This document shows, piece by piece, positions 8,884 through 15,961 of a stretch of DNA of 38,515 nucleotides. Position 1 is the first letter of the stretch, and each line of letters starts with the position of its first letter. Source of the stretch: Candidatus Omnitrophota bacterium (GTDB taxonomy: Bacteria > Omnitrophota > Gorgyraeia > Tantalellales > Tantalellaceae); NCBI GenBank assembly GCA_018813285.1, contig JAHJBY010000060.1:1-38515 (forward strand). The letters are read 5' to 3'. The position numbers were made by a program, and so were the translations under genes. The notes below the pieces were generated by a model that was given only the letters and a program-made list of their open reading frames with translations, ran no database searches and had not been told where the DNA came from.

Positions 8884-8951
8884 CGGGGGACACAATACTT
8901 AAACCCTCTGCTAAGTTCCCATTTCATGGAACTTAAATATTGTGTCCCCCG
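8884..8951. repeat. Long hairpin repeat with GGGGGACACAATA arms
   Basis: Arms at 8884-8902 and 8933-8951 (19 bp, one mismatch) enclose a second perfect stem, aagttcc (8913-8919) with ggaactt (8928-8934). It sits 28 bp after the response regulator stop codon. Similar GGGGACACAATA palindromes in other bacteria are, from general knowledge, often REP-like elements mobilised by IS200-type (RAYT) transposases. It may also end the upstream transcript, although no T-run follows. Confidence 0.65.
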
Positions 8952-9075
8952 AAAACATATCTAACCACCATCCTTACTTGCTTAAAAATTAATTATTTTG
9001 AAAGAATTTCCTCCAAAAATGTGTCTCCAATAGTGAGGAACAGGAACGTTGTGATGACACAATAAGGAGGAGGAA

Positions 9076-9441
9076 ATGACAGAAAATGATTTTTGGTATT
9101 ACCTGCACGCGGAAAGGGACAAGGGCGTGGCAAAAGTGATGGCCGGCGGCATCAAGCTTGGAAATGATCCTGGTGATGCAAGTGTCGACTACATGACCGG
9201 ACACTCACTTCTGCCTGAAAACTATGATAACATCTCACAGGAGCGAATTATTGAAATAGGGAAACTCTTGTTCCAAGCAGACATAAAAACCAAGACAAAA
9301 GAGGCAATATTGATATTGTTGGCGCATCAACCAACAAGGGACGCGTTGTTTTTCGTTTCAGAATATAATAAACAACCGGATGAAAGATTAAAAACATTCG
9401 CCATGTTAGCTTTGGATGAATGCCTTATGTGGAATGAATAA
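9076..9441 (+). CDS. Small HEAT-like helical protein, unknown function
   Basis: The product is 121 residues. The N-terminal part is MTENDFWYYLHAERDKGVAKVMAGG. The C-terminal half looks like two or three HEAT-type helices (ERIIEIGKLLF; TKEAILILLAHQPTRDALFFVSEY; RLKTFAMLALDECLM). The start is secured by a strong aaggaggagg ribosome binding site 3-4 bases before the ATG. No signal peptide is visible. It stands alone between two palindromic repeats. A protein-binding role is inferred; no specific family recognised. Confidence 0.75.
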   Translation: MTENDFWYYLHAERDKGVAKVMAGGIKLGNDPGDASVDYMTGHSLLPENYDNISQERIIEIGKLLFQADIKTKTKEAILILLAHQPTRDALFFVSEYNKQPDERLKTFAMLALDECLMWNE

Positions 9442-9581
9442 TACGCAGATATCACCTGAAGAAGATCACCGGCGGTTTAACGGCATTTTTCCGAAAAAAT
9501 TGATTTTAATTTAAAAAATACGCCATGTTATGGTATATTAACCTCTGTGAACTAATAAGGTTTTGAAAAATGGCCAAAAAT

Positions 9582-9652
9582 GTCATTCCGAACGAAGTGA
9601 GGAATCTATAACTTATTGTTGTCATTAGATTTCTCGCTCTGCTCGAAATGAC
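9582..9652. repeat. Palindromic repeat, GTCATTCCGAACGAAGTGAGG family
   Basis: Arms of about 27 bp at 9582-9608 and 9626-9652 are imperfect inverted copies with six mismatches (gtcattccgaacgaagtgag against gtcatttcgagcagagcgag). It lies in the 276-bp gap before the FecR-GH113 gene, where I see no other gene. It shares the core cgaacgaagtgag with the elements near 34.1 and 38.1 kb. Confidence 0.7.
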
Positions 9653-9717
9653 AAAATGAGTCATTTAGTCAGTTTTGCGGGACCCTGTTGTAACCAACGA
9701 TAACGATAAGGAGGGAA

Positions 9718-11427
9718 ATGAAAATTAAAACCTTGATTATGGCGGTCGTAGCCGTTTGTGTCATAATCCCGGTTGGATATTTCGCGTACCTGATTTTTCT
9801 GAATGGGTCGTCTTTCGCCCATAACGGAGATGTAAGCGTATGTAAGGCGGAAACCGGTAAATGGGAAACACTCGATGACAAATATACTCTAAAAAAAGGC
9901 GACAAATTAAAAACAGGCAAGGGAGCCAGTTGCAGTATTCTTCTTGGAAATACAGCTGCCGTTATGGTTATGGCTGATGAAAATACTGAAGTTGCGATAA
10001 CGTCCAAGGATCCGGTGGAACTCGATCTCATAGACGGAAAACTCCTCGCGAATCTTACAAGGCATACTCGACTGAAAAAATTCACCGTCACAACACCTGT
10101 AGGAGCCTGCGGCATCAGGGGAACCGGGTGGCAAGTCACGACGGATAAAGATTCAAAAACTACGGTGGAAGTGTTCGACGGCCGGGTCAAGTTCGGACAG
10201 ACAGAAATGCTTTACGAGCATGACCCCTATACCGTCCCGAATGATTTCGAACTTGATGTAACAAAAGATGAGACCACCCGGTTTGTCCGCAAAAAACTGG
10301 ATCCTGAGAAATATGCAAACTGGAATAAATGGGTTGGTAGATCATCTGAAGAACTGACAAAGATCAAAGTGATAAACTACATGGTCCAAAGCGAACCCGA
10401 TCCGTATCCCACGTGGCAGGAGGGCGTGTCCTACACGTCATGGCTACCCGGGAAATATTCGGGGCTTGAATCCGGTATATCTATTCCTGAAATGGCAAAG
10501 GAAACAAATGCGTCCTGGGTCAATCTGGTCACCACGTGGTACCAGGGCGACTCCCATTCGACTAAAATATACCGCCGACATGATAAAACCCCTACTGACA
10601 CAAGTTTGACTTCTGCCATACAGAAAATGCAGCGCTTGGGCATGCATATTATGCTGAGTCCGCATCTCAACCTTGAAACTTACTCTACGGGCACTTGGAG
10701 AGGGGAGATAGGGTTTACCGACAATGAGAATTGGGATGCATGGTTCGAAAGTTACTCGGCGTTTGTCCTGCATTACGCGCAAATGGCCGAAGACCTCGGT
10801 TTAGAAATATTCAACATCGGCACCGAGCTCTCCATGACAACCACCCAGCGGCCGGATAAATGGATCGGCCTCATCGCCAGGATAAGAGAGGTTTACTCGG
10901 GAAGGCTTGTTTACACAGCCAACTGGTTCGAGGAATATGAGAATATCCGTTTCTGGGGACATCTCGACTACGCGGGTATATCGGCGTATTTCCCGCTGTC
11001 AAGAAAAGATAAACCATCATATTTCGAGATTAAAAATGGCTGGAAACCGTGGCTTGAAAAAATCGAGGCGTGGCAAAAAACTCACGGCAAACCTGTGATC
11101 TTTCCGGAGATCGGATACAGAAGCGCCGCGGGAAGCGCGAAAATACCCTGGGCTCATAGATCAATGAGTGAAATAGACCTCCGGCAGCAATATAACTGCT
11201 ATAAAGCCACCTTCGAAACTTTTTGGGGAAAGCCTTGGTTCTACGGGTTTTACTGGTGGACCTGGAGAACAAATCCCCGCATCGGCGGCAAATATAACCG
11301 TGGATTCACCCCTCATGAAAAACCCGCCGGGAGCCTTATTAAGACGTGGTATCTAAAACCGGATCCTCACAAATACAAAAGCATTTTGGAACTGGCAAAA
11401 GATAAGGTTAAAAGCTCGATAAAATAG
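9718..11427 (+). CDS. Membrane-anchored FecR-domain / GH113-like glycoside hydrolase
   Basis: The product is 569 residues, with a strong ggaggga site before the ATG. Residues 5-29 are an uncleaved signal anchor. Residues 35-200 are a FecR-type domain (DKLKTGKGASCSILLG; TPVGACGIRGTGWQV; VEVFDGRVKFG). Residues 215-555 match the GH113 TIM-barrel pattern known from beta-mannanases: EGVSYTSWLPGKYSG, LVTTWYQGD, MLSPHLNLE, WRGEIGF, then the acid/base candidate Glu370 in NIGTELS and the nucleophile candidate Glu464 in FPEIGYRS. The tail carries FYWWTW. The predicted location is periplasmic or outer side of the inner membrane. Likely substrate: a mannan-type or other beta-linked polysaccharide. The fusion suggests a hydrolase tethered through a ligand- or polysaccharide-binding FecR module. 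Confidence 0.88.
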   Translation: MKIKTLIMAVVAVCVIIPVGYFAYLIFLNGSSFAHNGDVSVCKAETGKWETLDDKYTLKKGDKLKTGKGASCSILLGNTAAVMVMADENTEVAITSKDPVELDLIDGKLLANLTRHTRLKKFTVTTPVGACGIRGTGWQVTTDKDSKTTVEVFDGRVKFGQTEMLYEHDPYTVPNDFELDVTKDETTRFVRKKLDPEKYANWNKWVGRSSEELTKIKVINYMVQSEPDPYPTWQEGVSYTSWLPGKYSGLESGISIPEMAKETNASWVNLVTTWYQGDSHSTKIYRRHDKTPTDTSLTSAIQKMQRLGMHIMLSPHLNLETYSTGTWRGEIGFTDNENWDAWFESYSAFVLHYAQMAEDLGLEIFNIGTELSMTTTQRPDKWIGLIARIREVYSGRLVYTANWFEEYENIRFWGHLDYAGISAYFPLSRKDKPSYFEIKNGWKPWLEKIEAWQKTHGKPVIFPEIGYRSAAGSAKIPWAHRSMSEIDLRQQYNCYKATFETFWGKPWFYGFYWWTWRTNPRIGGKYNRGFTPHEKPAGSLIKTWYLKPDPHKYKSILELAKDKVKSSIK

Positions 11428-11579
11428 ATGGGAAACAGATGGAAATAGGAAAGCTCGCCGGATGAACTGTTCCAATGGCTGGCAAAGAACGATTGGCCTG
11501 GGAAAAAGGCATGGGATATGGCCTCAGAACACACTACCGCACGCGCGTTATTGGTAAAATACAGCTCACAAAAATAACC

Positions 11580-12383
11580 ATGAAGAGCTATATCAGGATA
11601 CCTATAGTTTTTTTCGCGCTGGCACTCATCATGCTGCCGGCAATAATAGGCGGGGCAGGGGGCTCACCGCGCAACTTATCAAGGGAAATAGCGGAATATT
11701 CCAGGGGCAAAAACATCGTCTGCCTTAAGTTGAAAAATAAAGGAGAAATAAACGGCGTGATCACCAATTACACCGCCTGTGGGTTAACATTGGACATCGG
11801 GTTCGGAACAACAGTTATCGCGAACAGTGATATCGAAAAGATCACGCCACAAAAAGACTCAAAAAAGCGAAAAAAACATATTGACCCCAGAAGCGCGGAA
11901 AAAAAGGAAAACCAAAAGAAAAGAGAGACGGAAGATGTTTTTAAGCGCATAGAAGCCGCCGAAAGGATCAAACAGGAATCCCTTAAAAAACAGAACATGA
12001 TAACTGACATACGGTTCGAGGATAAATCCAGGATCCAGGTTAACGCGCTTTTAAACGATACTGTCAGCATCCGGTTAATTGTGGACACAGGCGCTAACGT
12101 GGTATCTATACCACCGCATGCCGCAAGAAAATTGGGAATACAACTAAGCCGAAAAAACGCGGTATCTGTTAAGCTGGCGGATGGAAGCATGGGACAGGCC
12201 ATACCGGTGACACTAAAATCCCTGAAAGTCGGAAATGCCGAGGCCCTGAACGTCAAAGCCGTTGTCGCGATCGGCGAACAAGGCAAACCCCAAACAGTCG
12301 GCTTGCTCGGCATGTCGTTCCTTAATGGATTCCACGTTAAGCTGGATACCGATAAAAACATCCTTACGCTCATCAAGAAATAA
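11580..12383 (+). CDS. Membrane-anchored retropepsin-like aspartic protease
   Basis: The product is 267 residues from the ATG at 11580. That start places a signal anchor at the N-terminus (SYIRIPIVFFALALIMLPAII); the frame is open back to 11475, but that part is polar and unlike a signal. No clear ribosome binding site is seen. Residues 40-95 form a small beta-rich domain, followed by a highly charged coiled-coil linker (about 95-140). The protease domain has the active-site motif LIVDTGANVVSIP with Asp169 and ends with GLLGMSFLNGFHVKLD, as in TIGR02281-type clan AA proteases, which act as dimers. It lies 150 bp after the GH113 gene and 23 bp before a small membrane protein. The substrate is unknown. 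Confidence 0.88.
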   Translation: MKSYIRIPIVFFALALIMLPAIIGGAGGSPRNLSREIAEYSRGKNIVCLKLKNKGEINGVITNYTACGLTLDIGFGTTVIANSDIEKITPQKDSKKRKKHIDPRSAEKKENQKKRETEDVFKRIEAAERIKQESLKKQNMITDIRFEDKSRIQVNALLNDTVSIRLIVDTGANVVSIPPHAARKLGIQLSRKNAVSVKLADGSMGQAIPVTLKSLKVGNAEALNVKAVVAIGEQGKPQTVGLLGMSFLNGFHVKLDTDKNILTLIKK

Positions 12384-12406
12384 GGCAACTAATAATTGGA
12401 GGAATC

Positions 12407-12574
12407 ATGGAAGAGAAAACAGTAAAAGCAATAACAACGGTGGCAGGGGCTCTCGGCACCATACTTATCCTCATGTCAGCTTTTGATATCATCCCCAAAT
12501 TTGACAATGTTCTGATTTTTGCCGGGCTATCTTGTTTTATAGTGGCAGGCGTTATCAAAAAACTGGCTAAATAG
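12407..12574 (+). CDS. Small two-helix membrane protein, 55 aa
   Basis: The 55-residue ORF starts MEEKTVKAITTVAGALG. Two hydrophobic stretches (GALGTILILMSAFDII and VLIFAGLSCFIVAGVI) are joined by PKFDN and end with a basic tail (KKLAK). A ggagg site lies 4 bases before the ATG. It follows the aspartic protease with a 23-bp gap, so co-transcription is likely. A membrane partner for the protease is speculative. No family recognised. Confidence 0.7.
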   Translation: MEEKTVKAITTVAGALGTILILMSAFDIIPKFDNVLIFAGLSCFIVAGVIKKLAK

Positions 12575-12653
12575 GGGGGATGGGAAGATCCCCCGACAAA
12601 ATGAGAACCGTTTCCCCATCTTATCCTCAGAAATATTCACAAATATATTGAAA

Positions 12654-12722
12654 GAAAAGACCTCTTTTTTGTGTCTCTAACGGTATAGAGACGAACAACT
12701 TAAAAGAGGTTTTTTCTTTTTA
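12654..12722. terminator. Two-tier hairpin, probable bidirectional terminator
   Basis: Outer arms gaaaagacctctttt and aaaagaggttttttc pair around an inner stem gtctct/agagac (12672-12691). Poly-T follows on the plus strand and the 5' arm also ends in T-rich sequence. It closes the protease / small membrane protein unit. A further stem gggggat/atccccc directly follows the stop at 12574. Confidence 0.6.
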
Positions 12723-12814
12723 ACTAATGATGATGAATTCAATGACAAAATAAGGTATGTATTTTTATATGTATAACTATATTGACAAATAGTTCAATGT
12801 GAGGTAAACTTAAA

Positions 12815-13090
12815 ATGGAGAACAAATGCAGCTTTGAGTGGGATCCGGAAAAAGAGAGGATCAATATTTACAAGCACGGCATAGATTTTGTAACAGCCGC
12901 TGAAGTTTTCAAAGATCCGCGAAGGAAATTAATAATTGATTCAGAGCATAGCAGAACGGAAGAACGGTTATTTTGCATAGGTAAAGTTGGAGGCAAAATA
13001 TTAACCGTAAGATTTACCTGTCGCGGACAAAAAATCCGGATCATAGGAGCCGGTTGCTGGAGAAAAGGAGCATCACATTATGAAAAATAA
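12815..13090 (+). CDS. brnT: BrnT-family toxin (RNase), module 1
   Basis: The 91-residue protein has the BrnT (DUF497) signature: CSFEWDPEKERINIYKHGIDF at the start, VFKDPRRKLIIDSEHSRTEERLFCIGKVGGKILTV in the middle and RIIGAGCWRKG at the end. Family knowledge: BrnT is a RelE-fold ribonuclease neutralised by BrnA. A gaggt site lies 9 bases before the ATG. A TTGACA (12782-12787) with 17-bp spacing to TAAACT is a possible promoter but would put the start site almost on the ATG. The gene overlaps the antitoxin gene by 11 bp. It is the first module of the toxin-antitoxin island. Confidence 0.93.
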   Translation: MENKCSFEWDPEKERINIYKHGIDFVTAAEVFKDPRRKLIIDSEHSRTEERLFCIGKVGGKILTVRFTCRGQKIRIIGAGCWRKGASHYEK

Positions 13091-13316
13091 GAAAAAAGAC
13101 AAAAATATGCCTACTGGCAAAGTAACGGAAATCCCGGATTTTCTGCCGCCACCGGAGGAGTTAATACTGCCGGAAAAAAGGATAAAGGTTACCATTCTTT
13201 TAAACGAAAAAAGCATAACCGCCTTTAAGGGGCTCGCTAAAAAACACCACACGAAATATCAAAAACTTATCCGCAACTTAATCGACAAATACGCCAAGGA
13301 ATATCTGGCGCATTAA
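13080..13316 (+). CDS. brnA: BrnA/CopG-type antitoxin, module 1
   Basis: The 78-residue protein has a basic, disordered start and the linker VTEIPDFLPPPEEL typical of antitoxins paired with BrnT. It ends in a ribbon-helix-helix segment (KRIKVTILLNEKSITAFKGLAKKHHTKYQKLIRNLIDKY) that would bind DNA and repress the operon. The ATG lies inside the last codons of brnT, so the pair is translationally coupled. Confidence 0.88.
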   Translation: MKNKKKDKNMPTGKVTEIPDFLPPPEELILPEKRIKVTILLNEKSITAFKGLAKKHHTKYQKLIRNLIDKYAKEYLAH

Positions 13317-13658
13317 ATCTAACCAATCAAAAGGAACGTTTCTATGAAGAATTCTCCAGCTTCTCCAGCTATTGTATTTAAGAATATGCAGTTAAAACGG
13401 TTATAGACCCATCAAAATACCCCTGAAAACCCATGATATATTATCGTATCGGCCGGATTTGATGAAAAAGAGCCTTAGAACGCAAATATGAGCGTCTGGT
13501 GCATGGTGTAAATCGTATCTGATGCCAGGTTGTTTCGAGCACAAAAGGCCCCGCGATGACAGAAGTGTAATCGAGAAACCCCGCAGGAACTTGATGTCAG
13601 GTATCCATAAGTCCCGCCTTGTCAAGTTAACATAACATACATTATCGGACGTTAGGAG
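13317..13658. other. Gene-free spacer of about 340 bp in toxin-antitoxin island
   Basis: I see no credible gene. A 74-codon minus-strand ORF here (13401-13625) lacks a convincing ribosome binding site and any family resemblance. The DNA may be a decayed module or structured non-coding sequence. The right end meets the direct repeat at 13659. Confidence 0.4.
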
Positions 13659-13718
13659 TTTAATACCAAGATGGCAACAGCGAAGAGAAAAATAGTTATT
13701 TTGTGCGGTTTTTCGGAA
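13659..13718 (+). repeat. Direct repeat copy 1 flanking MazEF module
   Basis: A 60-base sequence running from tttaatacc to tttttcggaa. It is repeated at 14362-14420 with three substitutions and a one-base indel. The two copies bracket the toxin-antitoxin pair on both sides. Confidence 0.9.
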
Positions 13719-13719
13719 G

Positions 13720-14034
13720 TTATTCCAGGCCTAAAGCAAACTTCAACGCTTCATCAATTTGTTCCACTTTATCTGATCGAAGCGAACAAATTCTCTCAAC
13801 AAGAATTGCCTTTCTGATAGTAGTAACTGTATCAAGATTTGCAACACATTTCCTGGGTAATCCATCTTTTTTATCAAGAAAAACTTCCACAGGAATGCCA
13901 CGCATAGTTGTTGTAACCTGCGCAATGGTTATCGCGTTTCGCACTTTGTATGCCTCATCGCGAGAAAGCAAAACTACCGGACGCTTTCCAATCGGCTCAG
14001 GTTGCTCTGCCCACCAAACTTCGCATCTTCTCAT
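13720..14034 (-). CDS. PemK/MazF-family mRNA endoribonuclease toxin
   Basis: The 104-residue toxin has the PemK/MazF pattern RRCEVWWAEQPEPIGKRPVVLLSRDEAY, then AQVTTTMRGIPVEVFLDKKDGLPRKCVANLDTVTTI and a C-terminal helix. Family members cleave mRNA at short sequence motifs. I start at the ATG at 14034 (4-bp ATGA overlap with the antitoxin stop; gaggaagg upstream) rather than the in-frame TTG at 14040. The stop codon lies directly beside direct repeat copy 1. Confidence 0.93.
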   Translation of the reverse strand: MRRCEVWWAEQPEPIGKRPVVLLSRDEAYKVRNAITIAQVTTTMRGIPVEVFLDKKDGLPRKCVANLDTVTTIRKAILVERICSLRSDKVEQIDEALKFALGLE

Positions 14035-14288
14035 TTCCAACCTTCCTCTTCAAATGCCTCAGCAGAAGCTTTTTCCATTGCCTTTATATCTTCCGCAGAT
14101 TCGGGGTTGTCTCTATAACCTTCCTCGTATTGCGTTATCTTTTTTTTCATTTCCACACTTTTAAGCCACCAACGAATCGCCTTGTCGATAATCGCGCTTC
14201 GCTGCAACCCCATTTTCTTGCGCATACGCTCGATCTTCGCAAAATCTTCCCCGGGCAAGCTAATTGCTATTTTTACTGTTCTTAACAT
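14031..14288 (-). CDS. Ribbon-helix-helix antitoxin of MazF/PemK pair
   Basis: The 85-residue protein starts with an RHH motif (VKIAISLPGEDFAKIERMRKKMGLQRSAIIDKAIRWWL). An acidic tail (SAEDIKAMEKASAEAFEEEGW) is the likely toxin-binding part. A strong aaggagg site lies 8 bases before the ATG. Its promoter is overlapped by a palindrome, as expected for autoregulation. Confidence 0.9.
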   Translation of the reverse strand: MLRTVKIAISLPGEDFAKIERMRKKMGLQRSAIIDKAIRWWLKSVEMKKKITQYEEGYRDNPESAEDIKAMEKASAEAFEEEGWK

Positions 14289-14313
14289 GATTATAGCCTC
14301 CTTATCCTACTAA

Positions 14314-14342
14314 AGTATAACATAGTTCATACTAAATTACAA
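14314..14342 (-). promoter_or_regulatory. Promoter and operator of MazEF/PemK module
   Basis: On the minus strand TTGTAA (14342-14337), 17-bp spacer, TATACT (14319-14314). The imperfect palindrome agtatgaactatgttatact (14333-14314) covers the spacer and -10 box, so bound antitoxin would block RNA polymerase. Confidence 0.65.
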
Positions 14343-14361
14343 CTTTTTTAAAGTTTTCATT

Positions 14362-14420
14362 TTTAATACCAGGATGGTAACAGCGAAGAGAAAATAGTTA
14401 TTTTGTGCGATTTTTCGGAA
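14362..14420 (+). repeat. Direct repeat copy 2 flanking MazEF module
   Basis: A 59-base copy of the sequence at 13659-13718. The DNA after it (14421-14542) is a GC-rich stretch without a recognisable gene. Confidence 0.9.
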
Positions 14421-14542
14421 TCGGAAATGGATACTTTTTCCCATAAAAACTTGCCTATACCCCAGATCGCCGTGCTCCGCCCTGCCGGGTCGCTTCGGGA
14501 ACCGCCCGCGATGCTTAACTGATGTTAAATGTATTAAAATAG

Positions 14543-14570
14543 TTGCTTTTAGGTATATATATGGTATATT
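14543..14570 (+). promoter_or_regulatory. Promoter of second BrnTA module (possibly leaderless)
   Basis: TTGCTT (14543-14548), a 16-bp spacer, then TATATT (14565-14570). The preferred ATG starts 6 bases after the -10 box and has no ribosome binding site, which fits a leaderless transcript. Confidence 0.45.
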
Positions 14571-14575
14571 TTAGT

Positions 14576-14842
14576 ATGAACTTTGAGTATGATACCAATA
14601 AATCTAAGCTTAACAAACAAAAGCACGGTATTGATTTTGAAAAATCTAAAGGTATTTGGTTTGAAGATAATGTTATAGCACCTGCCGTTACTAAAGATGA
14701 ACCAAGGTTTATGATTATCGGTAAAATCGAAGGTTCTTTATACTCATGTATATATACGATGAGATCCAGGAAAATAAGATTATTTGCCTGCAGAAAAAGC
14801 AGGGCTAACGAAAAGAAGGTGTATTATGGAAAAATCTCGTGA
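14576..14842 (+). CDS. brnT: BrnT-family toxin, module 2
   Basis: The 88-residue protein carries the BrnT pattern: MNFEYDTNKSKLNKQKHGIDF, then GIWFEDNVIAP, PRFMIIGKIEGSLYSCIYTMR and a C-terminal RKIRLFACRKSRANEKKVYY. I start at 14576 because family members begin just before the F-E-[WY]-D motif; the ATG at 14561 is an alternative. It is clearly divergent from module 1, so this is not a recent tandem duplication. It overlaps the antitoxin gene by 17 bp. Confidence 0.9.
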   Translation: MNFEYDTNKSKLNKQKHGIDFEKSKGIWFEDNVIAPAVTKDEPRFMIIGKIEGSLYSCIYTMRSRKIRLFACRKSRANEKKVYYGKIS

Positions 14843-15065
14843 AAAAATATCTGCTTCTCGGTTCGATAAGAAATTTAATGATGGTAAAGACATAACTCAA
14901 CATCTTGACCTTAAAAGTGCTAAAGTTAACAAAAAGATCCAACGAGTTAATGTTGACTTCCCTGTCGCTCTCTTAAAGAAAATAGACACTGAAGCCCAAA
15001 AAATGGGTGTCGCAAGGACTGCCCTCATAAAAGTCTGGCTTGCTGAAAGACTGGGACACGCTTAA
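14826..15065 (+). CDS. brnA: BrnA-type ribbon-helix-helix antitoxin, module 2
   Basis: The 79-residue protein has the BrnA-type core ASRFDKKFNDGKDITQHLDL. It is followed by a ribbon-helix-helix (QRVNVDFPVALLKKIDTEAQKMGVARTALIKVWLAERL). The ATG at 14826 has aaggtg upstream and lies inside the end of the toxin gene. It would repress the operon and bind BrnT. Confidence 0.92.
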   Translation: MEKSREKISASRFDKKFNDGKDITQHLDLKSAKVNKKIQRVNVDFPVALLKKIDTEAQKMGVARTALIKVWLAERLGHA

Positions 15066-15116
15066 TTACAATTTGTCCAGAACTATACCTGATCGCTATC
15101 GATCATCATCTTCTCG

Positions 15117-15368
15117 TTATCTGTACACTTCCCGCCGGTGTTTGATCCTATAGATGTAAACAGCTTTTTCTTTATCATTTACACGATACAAAATTCTGTA
15201 ATCGCCTTTTCTTATTCTATACCCACCGTCCCCGGTCAATTTCAAGCATTCCGAGGGACGTGGATCATCCGCCAATAACAGGATCTTATCCTTGATCCTG
15301 CTTAATTCTTTCATAGGCAACGCATCCAGATCTTTTCTCGCGGAAGGGATCAAAAGAAGCCTATACAT
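15117..15368 (-). CDS. relE: RelE/ParE-family toxin
   Basis: The 83-residue protein has the full RelE pattern: YRLLLIPSARKDLDALP, RIKDKILLLADDPRP, LTGDGGYRIRKGDYRILYRV and the C-terminal VYIYRIKHRREVYR. RelE cleaves mRNA on the ribosome. It overlaps the antitoxin by 8 bp and is downstream of it. Confidence 0.94.
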   Translation of the reverse strand: MYRLLLIPSARKDLDALPMKELSRIKDKILLLADDPRPSECLKLTGDGGYRIRKGDYRILYRVNDKEKAVYIYRIKHRREVYR

Positions 15369-15588
15369 TCCTTTCCTTTAAGTACTCGTCGAAAGATTCC
15401 GCGTTTTCCTCTTCCTGGCGCGACATTTTAAAATCAAGCAGGTCTTCTTTTCTCTCTTCCGCCGCTAATTTCTCCTGTATGGCTTTTTCCACAAAAAAAC
15501 TATATTTTGTCCCGTGTTCGACACAAAACTGTTTAAGCATGGACAAAACCCCTTCATTGAGTTTTACAGCAAACGTAACTTTACTCAT
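15361..15588 (-). CDS. relB: RelB-type/ribbon-helix-helix antitoxin
   Basis: The 75-residue protein starts with a ribbon-helix-helix-like motif (VTFAVKLNEGVLSMLKQFCVEHGTKYSFFVEKAIQEKL). Its acidic tail (DFKMSRQEEENAESFDEYLKER) should bind RelE. A ggagga site lies 8 bases before the ATG. The original promoter lies about 185 bp upstream because of an inserted palindromic element. Confidence 0.88.
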   Translation of the reverse strand: MSKVTFAVKLNEGVLSMLKQFCVEHGTKYSFFVEKAIQEKLAAEERKEDLLDFKMSRQEEENAESFDEYLKERNV

Positions 15589-15618
15589 CCCGGGTTCCTC
15601 CTTTTAATCAACTATACC

Positions 15619-15769
15619 AGAGTCCTGCAAAATGGCTCGTCCCGTCATTGCGAGGGAGCGCAGCGACTGAAGCAATCTCTGTAACCTGTTATATTTATTG
15701 AGATTGCTTCGTCACTCACTCCGTTCGCTCCTCGCAATGACGACGGAAATACGCATTTTACAGAACTCT
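15619..15769. mobile_element. 151-bp MITE-like palindromic element with target duplication
   Basis: Terminal inverted repeats (15619-15634 and 15754-15769; 14 of 16 match) enclose a second inverted pair, gtcattgcgag...gcaatctc (15644-15679) with its complement (15700-15741). It has no ORF. The 11-bp sequence caactatacca occurs directly on both sides (15609-15619 and 15772-15782), consistent with a target-site duplication. The insertion point lies within the RelBE promoter/leader. Confidence 0.8.
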
Positions 15770-15773
15770 AGCA

Positions 15774-15802
15774 ACTATACCACAAAAATATAACTTTGTC
15801 AA
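15774..15802 (-). promoter_or_regulatory. RelBE promoter, displaced by the element insertion
   Basis: On the minus strand TTGACA (15802-15797), 17-bp spacer, TATAGT (15779-15774). An inverted repeat atataacttt/aaagttatat (15788-15797 and 15816-15825) reaches into the spacer and is a likely RelB operator. The -10 box lies inside the target duplication, so a second TATAGT without a -35 box remains next to the gene. Confidence 0.7.
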
Positions 15803-15961
15803 ACTTTAGTCGCATAAAGTTATATTTAGCAATATAATCTATTTACTGCCTTCTATGTGTCTGAAATACTCCTTTTTTTCTGTCACGCCAGGAAAGAATT
15901 GTGGGAGGTAATTTTTTAAGTTGTCCGAGCAAATCTCTGGCGATTGACAATAAACGGTAAG

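Noticed and set aside
12782-12815. First BrnT gene as leaderless
   Set aside because: The -10 box is weak (TAAACT) and a gaggt ribosome binding site is present 9 bases before the ATG, so a normal leader is as likely.
13401-13625. 74-codon minus-strand ORF
   Set aside because: No convincing start signal or domain; listed as a gene-free spacer.
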